NCBI RefSeq assembly: GCF_004103825.1
Contig: NZ_RYFI01000002.1
Location: 273,515 to 326,775 of the forward strand
Length of the DNA: 53,261 nt
Direction: 5' to 3'
From: Hansschlegelia zhihuaiae
GTDB taxonomy: Bacteria; Pseudomonadota; Alphaproteobacteria; Rhizobiales; Methylopilaceae
Program-made: the position numbers and the translations under genes
In this document: positions 26,937 through 35,624 of the stretch, piece after piece
Position numbering within the stretch: position 1 is the first letter of the stretch
Layout: each line of letters opens with the position of its first letter
Notes under the pieces: generated by a model
Told to the model about the DNA's origin: nothing
Database searches by the model: none
What the model saw: only the letters and a program-made list of their open reading frames with translations

Positions 26937-27085
26937 GCTGGTTCCAAAACACAAAAATCCTCTGGACGCGGAAGTTATCCGCAGACCAGAGGCTCCAAAG
27001 CCAAGATGAGACGTAACAATCCTGCTGTCAGGCGATCTTGTCTGAAGCGGTTACGATAGCCCCGAATGCTCAGGCTGCAAGGCGA
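26937..27085 (-). promoter_or_regulatory. structured 5' leader, candidate riboswitch/attenuator of the nitrilase operon
   Basis: Read on the minus strand, this leader has several exact pairings. CGTAAC/GTTACG joins 27050-27055 with 27012-27017. A small hairpin CCTG/CAGG lies inside it (27021-27032). ATCTTG/CAAGAT joins 27035-27040 with 27002-27007 and crosses the first helix, giving a pseudoknot-like or switching topology. GGCT/AGCC (26991-27002) overlaps the upstream arm of the terminal hairpin. No leader-peptide ORF was found. The layout is that of an RNA that chooses between read-through and termination. I recognised no known riboswitch class; guanidine (ykkC) consensus blocks were not seen. 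Confidence 0.5.
26953..26992 (-). terminator. intrinsic terminator just upstream of the nitrilase start codon
   Basis: CCTCTGG/CCAGAGG (26986-26992 with 26959-26965) and an inner GCGGA/TCCGC pair (26968-26972 with 26978-26982) form a GC-rich hairpin. On the minus strand it is followed directly by ATTTTTG. It ends about 17 bases before the ATG at 26936, leaving no room for a separate promoter, so it should act inside the leader as an attenuator. Confidence 0.65.
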
Positions 27086-27166
27086 TAATTAAAGCAAAGG
27101 ATGCTTTGATCGTTGCCTTTCGGCCAACGAGATGTGCAGGCCAAGCCCGCTCATCGCTCGTGGGCG

Positions 27167-27241
27167 GCGACCACGCTTTCGGCGACGCTCGTCATCGGCA
27201 CACGCGCCGCGGCCGCCCGGTCCCTCAGCAAGCCGATCTCC
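27167..27241 (+). other. gap between divergent-facing units; possible decayed HAMP-linker fragment
   Basis: The stretch from 27086 to 27296 contains no convincing gene. One plus-strand frame reads TLSATLVIGTRAAAARSLSKPIS, which resembles the end of a transmembrane helix running into a HAMP domain, as in chemoreceptors. Nothing recognisable lies on either side, so it may be a remnant or a coincidence. Confidence 0.2.
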
Positions 27242-27296
27242 AAGCGCAGCGCCCGCCGCCAGCGTCAGCTGGTTGCTGGTCGGCTCAAGAATAAGC

Positions 27297-27419
27297 CTAT
27301 GAAAAATAAGCGTGTATCAAATATCCAACGCCGAACACTATGACCAACACTATGATCGTGGTGGAGGCCGCCGGCCATGTCTTCTCGTCTCTGGAATTGA
27401 GATCGTTGTCCTCGGTCAT
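27297..27419 (-). CDS. small single-pass membrane protein coupled to an RND pump (40 aa)
   Basis: This 40-residue ORF begins at an ATG that overlaps the RND transporter stop codon (ATGA), a typical sign of translational coupling. The first 17 residues are polar and acidic ([15 protein letters not shown]), then [22 protein letters not shown] forms one membrane helix to the C terminus. The size, topology and genetic linkage recall AcrZ, the small helix that binds AcrB in E. coli, but there is no clear sequence similarity that I can see. The role as a pump accessory is inferred. Confidence 0.65.
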   Translation of the reverse strand: MTEDNDLNSRDEKTWPAASTTIIVLVIVFGVGYLIHAYFS

Positions 27420-30400
27420 CCCGTTCGCCCCTCTGTTGTGGCGTCGGCTGAGACAGCGGGTCCCGGTGCAGCCTGAGGTTTTGGCTTGGTGGACGGCCGC
27501 AGCCTTTCGCGGATCGCCTGGAAGAACACGTAGAGCGGCGGGATGACGAAGATCCCGAACAGCGAGGCGGCGATCATGCCGCCGAACACCGGCGAGCCGA
27601 CGTCGCGCCGGGCGAGCTGTGACGCTCCGTGCGCGATCACCAGCGGAAGCAGGCCGAGGATGAACGCGAAGGACGTCATCATCACCGGCCGGAAGCGGAG
27701 CCGCGCTCCCTCCGTGGCCGCCTCCAGCAACGGGACGCCGCGTTCGCGCTGCTCCTTGGCGAACTCGACGATCAGGATGCCGTTCTTCGCCGCGAGGCCG
27801 ATCAGCACGATCATGCCGATCTGCGCGTAGACGTCGAGGGTCAGCTTGCCGAGCACGAGCGCCGCGAAGGCGCCCAGGATGCCGACGGTAACCGAAAGCA
27901 GGACCGGCACGGGGATCGACCAGCTCTCGTAGAGCGCGACAAGGAACAGGAAGGCGAACAGCACCGCGAAGGCGAGGATGATGGGCGTCTTGCCCTCGGC
28001 CCGTTTCTCCTGGAACGCGGTGTCGGTCCATTCGCCGGCGTAGCCTTGCGGCAGCGAGCGCTTCGCGACCTGCTCCATGGCGGCCAGCGCCTCGCCGGAG
28101 GAGACGCCGGGCGCCGGGCCGCCCTGCAGCGTGACGGCGCGCAAATTGTTGTAGCGGATGAGCGCCGGCGGCCCGACCTCGACCTTGATCTCCAGCAGGC
28201 TCCTCAATGGCACCATCTTGCCTTCGGAGCTGCGGACGTTGATGCGGTAGATGTCGTCGACGGCCGCGCGGTCCGCCGCCTCGGCCTGGAGCTGGACCTG
28301 CCAGGTCCTGCCGAACAGGTTGAAGTCGTTGGCGTAGTAGCCGCCGAGCGCCGCCTGCAGCGCCTGGAACACGTCCTGCAGCTTGACGCCGAGGATCTGC
28401 ACCTTGTCGCGGTCGATCTCGAGATAGATCGAGGGGTTGGTGGCCGAGAAGGTGCTGAAGACGCGCGACAGCTTCGGCTCCTGATTGGCCGCGATGGCGA
28501 GGCCGCGCACCACCTGCGCGAGCGCTTTCGGGTCGCCGCCGCGCAGATCCTCAAGCACGTAGGAGAACCCGCCTCCCGTGCCGAGGCCGATGATCGGGGG
28601 CGGGGCGATCGGCACGACCACGCCGCCATGGATCTGCGCGAACTTGCCCGCTAGGCCGCGCATCACCGCGGCGGCGCCCATCGATGGATCCTTGCGCTCC
28701 TCGAAGGACTTGAGCGTCACGACCATGAAGCCGGAGTTCGACTGGGAATAATTGTCGATGAAATTGAGGCCGACGACCGACGTGTAGTCGGCTATGGCGT
28801 GCTCGGATTTCAAGATCTCCTCGGCCTGCCGAACGACGTCGAGCGTCCGGCCGACCGCGGCGCCGTCCGGCAACTGGACCACGACGAAGAAGGCGCCCTG
28901 GTCGTCCTCCGGCAGGAAGCCGGTCGGCGTCATCCTGGACAGCGCCGCGACGCCGAAGCCGCAGACCGCGACGAGGACGATGCCGAGGATCGAGACGCGG
29001 ACGATCTTGCCCACCACCCAGCCGTAGCCGTCGCGCACATGGTCGATGCTCCGCATCACATAGCCCATGACGCCGCGGCGCGGGCCATGATGCGGCTTGA
29101 GGAGCACGCCGCAGAGCGCCGGCGAGAGCGTCAGCGCGTTGATCGCCGACAGCACCATCGAGACCACGACGGTGACGGCGAACTGGCGGAAGAGCTCGCC
29201 CGCGATGCCCGGGATGAAGGCGACCGGCACGAACACTGACAGGAGCACGAGCGTGATCGCGATGATCGGCGCCGTTATCTCGGCCATCGCGATCTTGGTG
29301 GCTTCCGCGGGCGTGAGCTCCGGGCGCTCCTCCATCACCCGCTCGACGTTCTCCACCACGACGATCGCGTCGTCGACCACGATGCCGATAGCCAGCACCA
29401 CGGCGAGGAGGGAGACGGAGTTGGCCGAATAGCCGATCGCGTTCAGGACGATGAAGGCGCCGATCAGGCTGACGGGCACCGCAAGCGTCGGGATCAGCGT
29501 CGCGCGGAAGCTCCCGAGGAACAGGAAGACCACGATCACGACCAGCACGAAGGCTTCGATCAGCGTCTTCTTGACCTCGTCGATTGTCGCGGTGATGAAG
29601 GCGGTCGGGTCGTAGGTCACTTTCCATTCGAGGTCTTCGGGGAAGCTGGGCGCGAGCTGCTCGATCTGCTTGCGGACAGCGGTAAGCGTCGCGATCGCGT
29701 TCGCGCCCGGCGCCTGATAGAGCGCGATCACCGAGGCCGCCGCGCCGCCGAGCCGCGTGTCCCGATCGAGGTTGCTGGCGCCCAGCTCGACCCTCGCCAC
29801 GTCGCCCAGCCGAAGGATCGAGCCGTCGGGATTCGTGCGCAGCACGATCTTCGAGAACTCTTCGGGCGAGGCGAGGCGCCCCTTGGTCTGGATGCTGAGC
29901 TGGAGCTGCTGGTCGTCGGCGATCGGCCGCCCGCCGATCCGCCCGACCGCCGCCTGCACGTTCTGCGCCTGGATAGCCCCGATGACGTCCCCGGTCGTGA
30001 GATTGAGGCCGGTCAGCTTGTCGAGCTCGACCCAGACCCGCATCGAATAGTCCTGCGGGCCCCAGAGAGTGGCGTCGCCGACGCCCGCAGTGCTCTTGAT
30101 GCGGTCGAGCAGATTGATGGTGACGTAGTTGGACAGGAACAGCGGGTCGTGCGTGCCCTTCGGCGAATACAACGCCACCACGCCGAGCAGCGCCGACGAT
30201 TTCTTCTTGACCGTCACGCCCTGCCGCTGGACATCCGTAGGCAGTTTCGACAGTGCGATCTGGACGCGGTTGTTGACGTTGACCGAATTGATGTCGGGAT
30301 CGGTGCCGAGCTCGAAGGAAACGAGGAGGGTGTAGCTGCCGTCATTGCCGCTCACGCTCTTCATGTAGATCATCTTGTCGACGCCCACGATCTGGGCCTC

Positions 30401-30598
30401 GATCGGCTGCGCCACCGTCGCGTCGACCACGCTTGCGGACGCGCCCGGATAGAGGGTCGTCACCGAGACCTGGGGCGGCACGATGTCGGGATATTGCGCG
30501 ACCGGGATCGCGAGCAGAGACAGGAGCCCGGCGATCGTCGTGACGATCGCGATGACGATGGCGAGGCGCGGTCGATCGACGAAGACCGAGGAAAGCAT
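27416..30598 (-). CDS. RND efflux transporter, hydrophobe/amphiphile type (AcrB/MexB-like)
   Basis: The 1060-residue inner-membrane proton/drug antiporter has the full HAE-1 layout. There is an N-terminal helix ([21 protein letters not shown]), two large periplasmic loops and 12 membrane helices. The proton-relay pair is present in [17 protein letters not shown]. The C terminus is a cytoplasmic Pro/Lys-rich tail. It should form a trimer with the adaptor encoded just upstream (3-base gap) and an outer-membrane channel encoded elsewhere, since none is present here. The family exports drugs, dyes, bile salts or solvents; the substrate is not predictable. Confidence 0.95.
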   Translation of the reverse strand: MLSSVFVDRPRLAIVIAIVTTIAGLLSLLAIPVAQYPDIVPPQVSVTTLYPGASASVVDATVAQPIEAQIVGVDKMIYMKSVSGNDGSYTLLVSFELGTDPDINSVNVNNRVQIALSKLPTDVQRQGVTVKKKSSALLGVVALYSPKGTHDPLFLSNYVTINLLDRIKSTAGVGDATLWGPQDYSMRVWVELDKLTGLNLTTGDVIGAIQAQNVQAAVGRIGGRPIADDQQLQLSIQTKGRLASPEEFSKIVLRTNPDGSILRLGDVARVELGASNLDRDTRLGGAAASVIALYQAPGANAIATLTAVRKQIEQLAPSFPEDLEWKVTYDPTAFITATIDEVKKTLIEAFVLVVIVVFLFLGSFRATLIPTLAVPVSLIGAFIVLNAIGYSANSVSLLAVVLAIGIVVDDAIVVVENVERVMEERPELTPAEATKIAMAEITAPIIAITLVLLSVFVPVAFIPGIAGELFRQFAVTVVVSMVLSAINALTLSPALCGVLLKPHHGPRRGVMGYVMRSIDHVRDGYGWVVGKIVRVSILGIVLVAVCGFGVAALSRMTPTGFLPEDDQGAFFVVVQLPDGAAVGRTLDVVRQAEEILKSEHAIADYTSVVGLNFIDNYSQSNSGFMVVTLKSFEERKDPSMGAAAVMRGLAGKFAQIHGGVVVPIAPPPIIGLGTGGGFSYVLEDLRGGDPKALAQVVRGLAIAANQEPKLSRVFSTFSATNPSIYLEIDRDKVQILGVKLQDVFQALQAALGGYYANDFNLFGRTWQVQLQAEAADRAAVDDIYRINVRSSEGKMVPLRSLLEIKVEVGPPALIRYNNLRAVTLQGGPAPGVSSGEALAAMEQVAKRSLPQGYAGEWTDTAFQEKRAEGKTPIILAFAVLFAFLFLVALYESWSIPVPVLLSVTVGILGAFAALVLGKLTLDVYAQIGMIVLIGLAAKNGILIVEFAKEQRERGVPLLEAATEGARLRFRPVMMTSFAFILGLLPLVIAHGASQLARRDVGSPVFGGMIAASLFGIFVIPPLYVFFQAIRERLRPSTKPKPQAAPGPAVSADATTEGRTG

Positions 30599-30601
30599 GC
30601 C

Positions 30602-31726
30602 TCACATTCCCTTCGCGGAAGCCCTGGCCGGGCTTGCGCGCACCGGCGCTCCCTGACGGACGGTCTGCAGGCCCTCGACGATGATCTGCTCGCCGCCCGA
30701 CAACCCCTCCTCGACGATCGCGTCGACGCCCGCGTCGCCGCCGAGCTTCACGCGCTTCGTAACGGCCTTGCCGTCCTCGACCGCGAAGACGTAGACGCCG
30801 GCCTGATCGGCGATCAGCGCCGCCTGGGGGACCACCACCTTTTCCTGCGGCTGCCCGGCCTCGAGCGCGACGCGGACGAACTGCCCGTCGGTGAGGGCGC
30901 CGGCCGGGTTCGGGATCCTGGCGCGGACCAGCAGCGTGTCCGTGCCCCGGTCGACGCTGACGTCGACGAAGTCGATCTGACCGAGCTGGTCATAGAGCGA
31001 GTCGTCGGCGAACCGCAGCCGCACCTTGATCGATTTGGGGTCCGGCCGCTTGCCGGCCTGGGCGCTCTTCAGGAACTCCCGCTGGCTGACCGGAAAGACC
31101 ACATACATCGGGTCCTGGCTGACGATCGTGGTCAGGACGCCGCTGTCGGGCCCGACGACGTTGCCCTTCGTCACCGCCGTACGGCCGATCCGTCCGCGGA
31201 TGGGCGACTTGATGTCCGTGTAACCGAGATTGGTCTGCGCCGTCTTGAGGTTCGCCTCGTCCGAGAGGATCGAGCCTTCGGTCTGCTGTTTCTGCGCCCG
31301 CGCCTGATCCCGCGCGACGACCGTTCCCGCGTTCTTGGCGACCAGGTCCTCGGCCCGCTGAAGCTGGATGATCGCGAGCGCGTTCGCCGCCTGGCTGATG
31401 TCGATCGCGCCCTCGGCCTTCTGGACCTCGGCCTGATACTGGGCCTGTTCGATCTTGTAGAGCGGCGCGCCGGGCTCCACGACGTCGCCCTCCTTGAACA
31501 GGACGTCCTCAAGGAAGCCGACGACGCGTGCCCGGACCTCGACCTTCTCGACGCCCTCTATCCGCCCCACGAAGTCGAGCGACTTGCTGATCGGCTTGCG
31601 CTCCGCCGCGACGGTCCCGACCGACGGAGTCGCTGGAGCGCTTGTTTGACCTCGGGCTGATCCGATCCCGCCATTCAGAGCGAGCGCGGCCGTCAAGAGC
31701 CCTGCAAGAGCGTCGATCGCGCGCAT
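30602..31726 (-). CDS. RND efflux periplasmic adaptor (membrane fusion protein)
   Basis: The 374-residue adaptor has a signal peptide (RAIDALAGLLTAALALNGG, then SARG), no lipobox cysteine, and the standard order of beta-barrel, lipoyl halves and alpha-helical hairpin. Recognisable pieces are VGRIEGVEKVEVRARVVGFL, KEGDVVEPGAPLYKIE and YTDIKSPIRGRIGRTAVTKG. It bridges the RND pump to an outer-membrane channel. It is the first gene of the pump operon. No TetR- or MarR-type regulator gene is adjacent. Confidence 0.93.
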   Translation of the reverse strand: MRAIDALAGLLTAALALNGGIGSARGQTSAPATPSVGTVAAERKPISKSLDFVGRIEGVEKVEVRARVVGFLEDVLFKEGDVVEPGAPLYKIEQAQYQAEVQKAEGAIDISQAANALAIIQLQRAEDLVAKNAGTVVARDQARAQKQQTEGSILSDEANLKTAQTNLGYTDIKSPIRGRIGRTAVTKGNVVGPDSGVLTTIVSQDPMYVVFPVSQREFLKSAQAGKRPDPKSIKVRLRFADDSLYDQLGQIDFVDVSVDRGTDTLLVRARIPNPAGALTDGQFVRVALEAGQPQEKVVVPQAALIADQAGVYVFAVEDGKAVTKRVKLGGDAGVDAIVEEGLSGGEQIIVEGLQTVRQGAPVRASPARASAKGM

Positions 31727-31796
31727 TGAGCCTGTCTTACGCCAAGAGGGTCCCCGGGGAGACTAGCGGCCGCGCCGCGGCGCGGGCGCACGAGAC

Positions 31797-31815
31797 TGTA
31801 ACCGAAACAGTAACC
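31797..31815. promoter_or_regulatory. direct repeat upstream of the efflux operon
   Basis: TGTAACC (31797-31803) and AGTAACC (31809-31815) are two near-identical half-sites spaced 12 bases start to start, about 70-90 bases upstream of the adaptor start codon. They could be regulator half-sites. The rest of the 31727-31949 gap shows nothing firm. Confidence 0.3.
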
Positions 31816-31949
31816 GCGAAGCCGTGCGTCAGCGCTCGGATCGAACGGGATTTGTCCGGGGCGCGGATCTGTTGGAGAACGCCCGCTCAAGGCAGACGGA
31901 TGCGCCCCCGGCGACTATGCTGGGAGAGCCGGCCCGACGACACGACCCC

Positions 31950-33386
31950 TCATTCCGGAGGCGTGGTCTCCGGCGCCGGCTCGGCGGGCTCGGCGGCGGC
32001 GCTCTCGACAGGCTTGGCGCGCGCCGTGGCGGCGCGCGCCTTTCGGGAAAGGCGGCTGGCGAACTCGACATAGGAGGCCTCGCCCGGCCGCAACGCCATG
32101 GCGCGTCCGATGCGGTCGAGCGCCTCGGTCAGCCGTCCGTCGGCGTGCTCGAGCTGAGCCAGCCGGAATTGCGCGGCCGCCAGGTCCGGCGCGCGCTCGA
32201 CCGCCGAGACGAGCGCGGCGCGCGCCTCGTCGCGAAGCCCTGCGCGCAGCAGCAGATGGCCGAGATGGGTGGCGAAGCCGGCATGGTCGGGCGCCTTCTC
32301 GGCGGCCTCGCGGGCTGCGGCCAGCGCCTCCTCGGCGCGGTCCCCTGCGAGCGCCTCGCGGCTCCGCGCGAAGGCGGCCTGCGCCACGGGATCGGGGCGT
32401 TTCGGCGCAGCCGGTTCGGTCGCGGGCGCCGCGGCCTGGCGGGGCTTTGCGGGCGGCGCGGGCGCGAGACGCGCGGCCGCCTGCTCGGCGACCGAGCGAA
32501 TGCGGCCGAGGTCGCGTTCAAGCCCGGCGACAAGTTGCTCGATCGCGGCGAAATGCTGCGCGAAGGGCGCCGAGCACCGCGCGAAGTCGGCCGCGACCGC
32601 GTCGAGCGTCGCTTCGTCGCCGTCTGTCCGGCCCTCGGCCGCATATCGCGCGAGCGTCTCCCACACGACGTTGAACCAAGGCGCGAGGGCGTCGAGCTCG
32701 CTCTTGCGGTCTGCGTCTCCGGCGTGATGCCGGAGGCTGGGCTTGATGTGCTCCGCCAGACGCTCCGAGACGGCGTCGGCTGTCCAGCTCTCTCCGAGAA
32801 CTTCGCCGACCCTGACGAGCGTCGCATAGGGATCGGTGAGAAGAGCGTCGTAATCGATGAATACGCGCGGCACGTCCCGCGTCGCCGCCTCGGCGTCGAG
32901 CATGTGCCTCAGCCATAGCAAGGCCGCCTTGTCGAAGCCGATGCCGTTCCGGATCTCCAGGGAGCGCCAGACCGCCGTCGGACGACGCACCACGACAATC
33001 GCAAAAACCTCGCTGTCGAAGGACTGCAGCAGGTCGCGCCAGAACCCCACGGCGCGGCAATTGCGTGGATCCTTGACGGTGAACAGCGACGCCGCGCCGA
33101 ATTCGTCATCGAGATGCTTAAGAAGCTTCTCGCGGATGGCGGCGAGTTCGTCGTCCGGCGCGGCCGAAAGGTCAAGCGGGCGCCAGTCGTGCCAGAATGA
33201 TCCGCAAGCCTGGAGCAGCTCCTCCATGGCGTTCAGGATCGGGCGGGATTCGTAATAGCCGCCTGCGTTGTTGCGTCCGGGGCCGACCAGCTGTGTGCCG
33301 ACGGTCGCGCCCATCCGGTCGAGCGCGCCGGCCATCGCCGACGTTCCGCTGCGGTGCATCCCGAGGACCAGCAAGGCTTTGCGCAT
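31950..33386 (-). CDS. sulfotransferase-like protein with C-terminal TPR region
   Basis: The 478-residue product starts with VLGMHRSGTSAMAGAL, the 5'-phosphosulfate-binding loop of PAPS-dependent sulfotransferases. The second cofactor motif is present as VVVRRPTAVWRSLEIRNG, and TVKDPRNCRAVGFW is also typical. After about residue 290 there is an Ala/Pro-rich linker. Two or three TPR-like helical repeats follow (residues about 330-450, including EEALAAAREAAEKAPDHAG and RLAQLEHADGRLTEALDRIG). It probably sulfates a glycan or small molecule, with TPRs docking a partner; the acceptor is unknown. The frame is open upstream to 33710, but the ATG at 33386 starts exactly at the conserved strand. It is divergent from the P450 gene. 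Confidence 0.8.
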   Translation of the reverse strand: MRKALLVLGMHRSGTSAMAGALDRMGATVGTQLVGPGRNNAGGYYESRPILNAMEELLQACGSFWHDWRPLDLSAAPDDELAAIREKLLKHLDDEFGAASLFTVKDPRNCRAVGFWRDLLQSFDSEVFAIVVVRRPTAVWRSLEIRNGIGFDKAALLWLRHMLDAEAATRDVPRVFIDYDALLTDPYATLVRVGEVLGESWTADAVSERLAEHIKPSLRHHAGDADRKSELDALAPWFNVVWETLARYAAEGRTDGDEATLDAVAADFARCSAPFAQHFAAIEQLVAGLERDLGRIRSVAEQAAARLAPAPPAKPRQAAAPATEPAAPKRPDPVAQAAFARSREALAGDRAEEALAAAREAAEKAPDHAGFATHLGHLLLRAGLRDEARAALVSAVERAPDLAAAQFRLAQLEHADGRLTEALDRIGRAMALRPGEASYVEFASRLSRKARAATARAKPVESAAAEPAEPAPETTPPE

Positions 33387-33558
33387 GAGTTTTCTTAGAC
33401 GTCTCGCGCATGCGGCGTAAAGCGGATCGGAGCGGCTCCGCCGATCGCGCCGTCGACGCAATTGAGGGCCTTGTGGAACTCCTCTAGCATCCCGGCGCGG
33501 CGTCCCGGGAGGACGCGCTTGGCCGCGGGCGCCCGAGGGCGCACGGGAGGGGGCTGGC

Positions 33559-34797
33559 ATGGGCGCGTATCTCGACCGCATCGACGCCGCGCCGGCGAGC
33601 GAGCGCTGGCGGCTGGTTCGCGGACTGATGTATGGCGAACCACAGCCCTTCTTCGCGGAGCTGCGCGCCGAGCGCCCCGTTCTCGAACTGCCCGACCTGA
33701 CCATCGTCACCCGTTTCGCCGACTGCGCGCTGACGCTGCGGCGCCACCAGGATTTCGGCGTCGACCTCTACCGCCCGAAGCAGGGCGACTATTTCATGGC
33801 GCAGGACGACACCGCCGATCATTGGCGGGACAAGTCCATCATGCGGGCGATCCTCGATTTCGAGCAGGTCCCAAGAATGCGCGCGCATGTCGGCGACACG
33901 GCCCGCGACATTCTACGGGAGGCCGGCGGCGCGATCGACGCGCCGAAGCGGCTGACGCGCGCGGTCCCGATCTCGCTGGTGAAGACCTTTTTCGGCTTCG
34001 ACGACGCCGATGACGAGCAGCTGTTCGACTGGTCCTACTGGAACCAGCAGGACGCCTTTCACAACCAGTTCTTCGACGCGATCGTCACGCCCGACCCCCA
34101 GAAGATCGTGCGCGAGCGCGAGCGCGCCAACACCGAGCTCGCGCTGTTCACGGCGCGGGTGATGGCGAAACGGTCGGTCGCGGTGAAGCTCGGCTTCGGC
34201 GGCGACGACTCGATCTCGCGGCTGATCCACCTGTCCTTCAGCGGCGGCGTGAACTTCCCGCTCAAGAAGGTGCTGTTCAACGCCGGCGGCCTGCTGATCG
34301 GCGCGGTGGAGACCACATCGCACGCCGTCAACAACGCGCTCGCCGAACTCCTGAAACGGCCGGACGTCCTCGACCGCGCCCGCGCCGCGGCCGCGTCGCC
34401 GGACGCGCAGGCCTTCGACGGCTTCGTGTTCGAAGCGCTGCGTTTCAACCCGGCCTTCCCCTATTTCTTCCGCACCTGTCATCGCCGGACGGTGATGAGC
34501 GCCGGCACGCCCGAGGCGCGCGCCGTGGAGCCGAACGCGACCGTGCTCGCCGTGACCCATAGCGCGATGTTCGACGAGGCGGCGTTCGAGGAGCCGGATC
34601 GGTTCGACGAGGCCCGGTCGCAGGCCGACGCCTTCACCTTCGGGCAGGGCCTGCACGAATGCCTCGGCCGGGTGATCGCCCAGGCGATGATCCCGGAGGT
34701 CGTGCGCCAGTGCCTGCTGCTGCCGAACCTTCGGGCCGAAGGACCGGTGCGTTTTGAAGGCGGCGTGCCGGAATCGTTCCCGCTGCGCTGGGGATAG
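33559..34797 (+). CDS. cytochrome P450
   Basis: The 412-residue soluble bacterial P450 has the heme-ligand motif FGQGLHECLG with the axial cysteine at about residue 368, the K-helix EALR (FEALRFNP), the PDRF-type meander (EPDRFDEA) and the I-helix threonine in GAVETTSHA. The I-helix has Glu before Thr (ETT), which is seen in several families. No ferredoxin or reductase gene is adjacent, so electrons must come from elsewhere. It cannot be placed in a named CYP family by eye. It diverges from the sulfotransferase gene, with about 170 bases between start codons, so a joint modification pathway is possible. Confidence 0.93.
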   Translation: MGAYLDRIDAAPASERWRLVRGLMYGEPQPFFAELRAERPVLELPDLTIVTRFADCALTLRRHQDFGVDLYRPKQGDYFMAQDDTADHWRDKSIMRAILDFEQVPRMRAHVGDTARDILREAGGAIDAPKRLTRAVPISLVKTFFGFDDADDEQLFDWSYWNQQDAFHNQFFDAIVTPDPQKIVRERERANTELALFTARVMAKRSVAVKLGFGGDDSISRLIHLSFSGGVNFPLKKVLFNAGGLLIGAVETTSHAVNNALAELLKRPDVLDRARAAAASPDAQAFDGFVFEALRFNPAFPYFFRTCHRRTVMSAGTPEARAVEPNATVLAVTHSAMFDEAAFEEPDRFDEARSQADAFTFGQGLHECLGRVIAQAMIPEVVRQCLLLPNLRAEGPVRFEGGVPESFPLRWG

Positions 34798-34916
34798 GGA
34801 TGTCGCGAAGGAACTGCGGCCTTTGCGATCAGAGCGACTTGCAACGGTCACAGGTCCCGATCACTTTCGCGGCTCCCGCCGCAAGCCGCGCGCGCGGAAA
34901 CACGGCGAGGCCGACC

Positions 34917-35567
34917 ATGTCGTTGAAAAAATTGGCGCTCGGCGCGGCGGCGGCCGCGTTGGCCTGCGGCGCAGCGCTGGCTGGGGAGACGTCGACCCGG
35001 ATCATCGAGATCATCGGCGAGCGCCAGACCTCCCCGCAGGCGCCGGCCGGAACCCCCGCCGTGGCGGTCTACAAAAAGAAGCCGTGCGGCTCGAAGGCGG
35101 ACGAGTTCTATTGCGGGCGGGTGTTCCGCGCGATGAAGGAGAGTTCGCTCGCCTATCGCGGGACGCCGCTCAGCGTGACGGCGGATACGAGTTCGGACGT
35201 GCTTGTGAGCTGGAGCGGCCTAGTCTACTGCGAGATGAAGAACGAGCCCGCAGGCAAGGGAACCGACCCGTCGAAGATCGAGTTCGTGGTCGATCTCGCC
35301 ATCCAGGACGGAACCTCGAATACGATCGTCGTCGGCGAAGAGGGATCGACGCGCATCGGCTCGCGCGAGCGGCCGAGCCGCGACGATGTCGACGACGGGG
35401 ATTACTCGGTCTTCCGCTACTATCCTATCTCGCTGACCCGCGCCTATGTGAAGCGGAAGACCAGTTCGGAGAGCTACCATCTGAACCTCACGGCCGACAT
35501 CCGGACCGGCTACGGCTTCTGCGACGTGAGAGGCGGGTCGATGACCGCCGTCGTGGTCAACGGCTGA
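34917..35567 (+). CDS. secreted protein of unknown function
   Basis: The 216-residue product has a Sec signal peptide (MSLKKLALGAAAAALACGAA, cleavage near ALAG) and a mature part with four cysteines (residues 57, 66, 105 and 202) that could form two disulfides in the periplasm. Residues 131-141 read DGTSNTIVVGE, a string that also occurs in planctomycete-type DUF1559 prepilin-like proteins, but no type IV pilin N terminus is present. The frame is open back to 34800; I chose the ATG at 34917 because it opens the signal peptide. It sits between the P450 and an AceK-like gene. I do not recognise a family. Confidence 0.7.
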   Translation: MSLKKLALGAAAAALACGAALAGETSTRIIEIIGERQTSPQAPAGTPAVAVYKKKPCGSKADEFYCGRVFRAMKESSLAYRGTPLSVTADTSSDVLVSWSGLVYCEMKNEPAGKGTDPSKIEFVVDLAIQDGTSNTIVVGEEGSTRIGSRERPSRDDVDDGDYSVFRYYPISLTRAYVKRKTSSESYHLNLTADIRTGYGFCDVRGGSMTAVVVNG

Positions 35568-35624
35568 GGCTCGCGACGGAAGTCAGGCTATCGTCCCGAG
35601 GCCGCTTTCTGCAGTCTTCGCAGG

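Noticed and set aside
26937-27085. Guanidine-I (ykkC) or mini-ykkC riboswitch
   Set aside because: Neither the conserved ykkC blocks nor paired ACGR-loop hairpins were found in the leader, so only an unclassified structured leader is claimed.
33387-33710. Upstream extension of the sulfotransferase gene
   Set aside because: The extension is Arg/Ser-rich, overlaps the divergent P450 start, and the conserved domain begins at the chosen ATG.
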